Positions 61,458 through 64,000 of a DNA stretch of 64,000 nucleotides are shown piece by piece; position 1 is the stretch's first letter; each line of letters starts with the position of its first letter. This stretch comes from Bactericera cockerelli. Lineage: Eukaryota; Arthropoda; Insecta; Hemiptera; Triozidae. Made by a program: the position numbers and the translations under genes. The notes below the pieces were generated by a model. That model saw only the letters and a list, made by a program, of their open reading frames with translations, did not search any database and was not told where the DNA came from. Location: positions 36,049,876 to 36,113,875 of the forward strand of contig CM044959.1 in assembly GCA_024516035.1 (NCBI GenBank), read 5' to 3'.

Positions 61458-61635
61458 CAGTTCATTTATCTTGTTCACCACCTGGTACCCTCCGCATGCA
61501 CGTACTTGAACAGCTCGCGTGCTGTCTGCTTGGACATCTCATGCGGGCCAGCATGCTCTCCATGTCCGACACATTGGAGGCGTCTTGTCCAGTGAGGGAG
61601 ACTTCTGCCGTCATGTCCGCGATGTTCTTCTCCAA
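61458..61635 (-). CDS. Spectrin-repeat-like exon
   Basis: A 178-bp exon between acceptor TTCCCCTCATTAG and donor GTGAGAC. It encodes LEKNIADMTAEVSLTGQDAS with NVSDMESMLARM, then after a frame change MSKQTARELFKYVHAEG, and after another YQVVNKINEL at the donor. It is helical throughout with heptad-like hydrophobics, as in a spectrin repeat. Two single-base breaks occur. It sits between two retroelement 3' ends, both plus strand, so it is antisense to them. Confidence 0.72.
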
Positions 61636-61705
61636 CTAATGAGGGGAACGGTGGGAATCAGATTAGGGATTCGAGATCAAAAACAAAAGGAAAAAAAAAA
61701 AAAAC

Positions 61706-61795
61706 AAGATAAACATTGTTATTGAAATGATGTGCAAATAAAGCACAATTCCTTTTAAAAAAAAAGAAAAGAAAAAAAAAAAAAAAAAAAAAACT
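61706..61795 (+). repeat. Retroelement 3' end, short copy with A tail
   Basis: GAAATGATGTGCAAATAAAG followed by CACAATTCCTTTTAAAA and an A-rich tail matches the end near 61390-61430. It lies about 70 bases upstream (gene orientation) of the spectrin exon at 61458-61635. Confidence 0.6.
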
Positions 61796-62181
61796 GGAGA
61801 AAAAGACTTCATCAAACCAACACTGACAGTCCGATACCAAATAGGTTTGGGAGAAGGTAGAGTGAAAAAGAAGAAGACTCTGTTCATCCTGCAAGAATGA
61901 AACTAAAAGTCACCCTACTAAAAACATTGTTTATAAGTTAATATGTAAGATGGAATTCAATGGGAAAAGCCACATAAGGAAATCGTAGTAATACACTGAG
62001 TGATAAGAACTTCTTTATTTTTCATCTTGGGAATTTATCTGAATCTGAATTTATCAGTAGGTAGGTATCACATTCCTGTTATTCTGGTTATATTTTTCGG
62101 TAAACGTCCTGATTTATTTTCTAATGGTAAAGAAATTCATATTGAAAACTAAAGTAACAACCACCTATTAAAAAATATTAC

Positions 62182-62318
62182 CTGTAGGAAGTTCTGAAGA
62201 AGGGGTTTTGGTACACTCCCAGCATGGCTTGATAGTCCGTAACAATACTGGATAGCTTCTCGTCTAGCTCCTTTAGGCGAGGGGGAACCCCTTTTACCTA
62301 AATTCTCCAGGCCTTCGC
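62182..62318 (-). CDS. Spectrin-repeat-like exon
   Basis: Acceptor CCTTTATTTTCAG and donor GTAATA enclose 137 bp. The frame EGLENLGK is joined, after removal of one base in an AAAAGGGG run, to PPRLKELDEKLSSIVTDYQA and then MLGVYQNPFFRTSYR. The sequence is amphipathic helix plus a short loop, typical of part of a spectrin repeat. A stop in the second frame just upstream of the run shows that a one-base error, not alternative splicing, explains the break. Confidence 0.72.
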
Positions 62319-62667
62319 CTGAAAATAAAGGTGAGATTTGTGCCTTTATTTAAAAAATTCTTAATTTTGGTTAACTTTTCGTCAATGTTTCTCAAGTCGT
62401 CGAGGTTTTTTTCTTCACTCTAATTCTAGCCCTTTCGCTGAACTACAGAATTGGTAGTTTTATAAAACCCCGCATAAGTTCGGAAAAACTCCATGTTTTT
62501 CTCTTTTATGCTTGTCCCAATAACTCAGTGTTCAAAGAGTCATTCTGGGTAATCTTGAGGTCGCAGGTTCAAAACGTAGCCGCGACAGTTATCCTTCCAT
62601 TTGGGATTTTTTTTAATAATACACCTTGGGCATCCTTCTGGAAAAAAGTCCTACAATATTATAATTA

Positions 62668-62795
62668 TTACCGACCTGAGAAACTTGATCAATAACACGG
62701 CGAACATTTCTGGAAGCCGGTGGTCCAAGTCAAGCAAAAAATTCAGTAAGGCGAGTTTTCAGTGATTAACAAAAATTTGATACTTTTTTTTATAA
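62668..62795 (+). repeat. SINE family C copy, diverged
   Basis: Starts ACCGACCTGAGAAACTTGAT and contains CAATAACACGGCGAAC, a decayed B-box GGTCCAAGTC, then AGTGATTAACAAAAATTTGA. Same order as the copies at 11492 and 14118. Confidence 0.6.
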
Positions 62796-62805
62796 ATAAG
62801 GCAAA

Positions 62806-63105
62806 GTAGTCACTGTGGCAGAGTGAGTTAGCGCGCTAGGCATTGCACACATGGTGACCTGGGTTCGATTCCCAGCGGGGGAGGATTTTTTTCTGCTCTG
62901 TACTTGGATGTTCGGGGTCCACTCATACCTCGTGAGGAAGAATGAGTAGCTGCTTTAATGTGAAGCAGCGACCAGTGGCAGAATCATAGGCAAAAAATAA
63001 TACAAGATATTGGAAATTAAAGTGGTAAATTTCCTATGATTATGCGCTACCCACTAAAATTGTGACATAATAACACAAAGATAAAGCATTATATAAATAA
63101 GGCAA
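62806..63105 (+). repeat. SINE family B, full-length copy
   Basis: A-box region GTGGCAGAGTGAGTTAGCGC, B-box GGGTTCGATTCCCAGCGGGG, body with TACTTGGATGTTCGGGGTCC and GAAGCAGCGACCAGTGGCAG, then TATGCGCTACCCACTAAAAT and TGTGACATAATAACACAAAG. It is the best-preserved copy of the family in the window and the inverse of 28178-28487. Confidence 0.9.
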
Positions 63106-63149
63106 TATTGTAATATTTATTTATCTTCTCCACTTGCTCCCGCTCTCAC

Positions 63150-63340
63150 CTTGTCCTTGGACCAGTAGATCCTCCCGCAGTTCTGATCCGCAGCTGAATC
63201 TCAGCCAGAGCTCTGCGTATCTCAGGCAGCACCACCCGGGTCTTGTCTCCTATGTGGTCCAGGACATCCTGGGCCGAGGAGAGGTCTTCCGAGAGGATGG
63301 GGTAGAGTTGTGCATCCAGCTTGGAAACCCAGTCAACCGT
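63150..63340 (-). CDS. Spectrin-repeat-like exon, most upstream seen
   Basis: A 191-bp exon from acceptor TTTTTTCCACAG to donor GTGAGAG. The open frame gives TVDWVSKLDAQLYPILSEDL, then SSAQDVLDHIGDKTRVVLPE and IRRALAEIQLRI. The helical pattern with WVSKLDAQL suits a spectrin repeat (a tryptophan early in helix A). The last 35 bases read better in another frame (ELREDLLVQGQ), so a one-base error is likely there. No exon of this gene is seen upstream, up to 64000. Confidence 0.75.
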
Positions 63341-64000
63341 CTGTGGAAAAAAGAAAGTAGTTCTTTTATAAGTTGTTGAGAGAAATAGTAAATTTATTTA
63401 CTACAAACTGACATCACTGTGATGCTTGCCGTGAGACACAGTACTGACAAACTTTAACATTTTTTTTTTTTATTGGGATCATTTGTTGTGGATGATTCAA
63501 GGTTTGTATATAGCATCTAAAATAGAAATGGATGATCGAAAACACCTTATTAGGACATAAGTGTTAGGTGTTCTCTAAATTATTTAAAACTTATAATTTT
63601 GATACACTATTTTTAACATTAAAAGAGAAATAGGTGTCAGTAAACACGTGCATAATTTTCTGTTACAATCCTGTTTCCGCTCTGAATATTACTGTTTTTC
63701 TTTATTTTCTTGTTCCCACTATACATTATTAGGTAACCTAATAATACATGTATGTATTATTAGGTTACCATGATTTATAAAATCATACCCATACTCAAGT
63801 GTTGTTAATATATAAAGTGAATGACCATACACCTGAATTGACTAATTAGTTTGACTAAAATTTCATTTTCATATGCTCCAAGATTTTAATGATATTTATG
63901 TCGTAAAAGTATTAATTGGTGTGGTTTGAGTGTTTTTATGTATTGCCTTAATGACCATGTAGCCCCCGCACTAGTGACGCTAGATTAAGAATAACAACAC
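63341..64000. other. Intronic, contains a perfect hairpin
   Basis: AT-rich sequence after (in plus orientation) the last exon. Nothing coding is seen. The only structured item is the inverted repeat at 63732-63769. Confidence 0.5.
63732..63769. repeat. Perfect inverted repeat, 18-bp arms
   Basis: GGTAACCTAATAATACAT is followed, after GT, by its exact reverse complement ATGTATTATTAGGTTACC. It can form an 18-bp stem with a 2-base loop (a near-perfect cruciform). It may be a tiny palindromic repeat; no host function is evident. Confidence 0.9.

Noticed and set aside
62806..62880. A tRNA gene
   Set aside because: Good A and B boxes, but the same head occurs with a long shared body at two other sites, so it is a SINE.

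Overview
The window looks like AT-rich arthropod, probably insect, nuclear DNA. The signs are spliced exons with GTAAGT/GTGAGT donors and YAG acceptors, tRNA-derived SINEs, two types of non-LTR retrotransposon, DNA transposons with terminal inverted repeats (TIRs) and target-site duplications (TSDs), minisatellites, and a 100-N scaffold gap at 4444-4543. Nothing prokaryotic was found. A hemipteran or related host is a guess; the sequence does not fix the species.

The main host gene lies on the minus strand and runs from about 63.3 kb down to 13.0 kb, with both ends outside what can be seen. Its upstream exons (63.3 to 58.5 kb) encode helical, spectrin-repeat-like segments. These are followed by a hydrophilic linker exon (about 57.7 kb), Ig-like fragments inside a badly degraded stretch (50.8, 49.4 and 43.7 kb), Ser/acidic linkers (37.8 and 30.1 kb) and I-set Ig-domain exons (30.0, 25.2, 24.5, 15.4, 14.4 and 13.05 kb). 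The layout suits a large cytoskeletal or sarcomeric protein: spectrin repeats, disordered linkers, then Ig modules. Zormin, obscurin/Unc-89 and trio/kalirin-type proteins are candidates, but none is proven. Many exons carry one- or two-base frame breaks, often in homopolymers, which points to assembly error rather than gene death. A separate plus-strand gene contributes one coiled-coil exon at 397-619, whose last bases and splice donor are amplified into an 8-copy tandem array.

Layout: 1-1.3 kb, coiled-coil exon and tandem donor array. 1.3-4.24 kb, a 2.9-kb TIR element with TSDs. 5.0-11.1 kb, a broken I/Jockey-group LINE (gag-like ORF1; ORF2 with endonuclease, reverse transcriptase and RNase H). 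11-17 kb, introns and Ig exons. 18.7-22.6 kb, unidentified minus-strand coding-like sequence nested in an intron. 24.4-25.3 kb, Ig exons. 25.7-28.1 kb, unidentified plus-strand coiled-coil coding remnant in an intron. 28.2-28.9 kb, SINEs. 29.9-30.2 kb, linker/Ig exon. 31.1-33.9 kb, minus-strand non-LTR element of the restriction-like-endonuclease (R2-like) type. 35.36-37.43 kb, a second TIR element that carries a CA repeat and an 18-copy, about 71-bp minisatellite. 37.6-37.9 kb, linker exon. 41.6-57.6 kb, homopolymer-distorted low-quality sequence. 57.6-63.4 kb, spectrin-like exons interleaved with SINEs and retroelement 3' ends.

Copies of three tRNA-derived SINE families recur, and several sit beside exons. 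The best candidates for something new are the exon-tail/splice-donor array, the minisatellite-bearing TIR element, and the two unidentified nested coding remnants.
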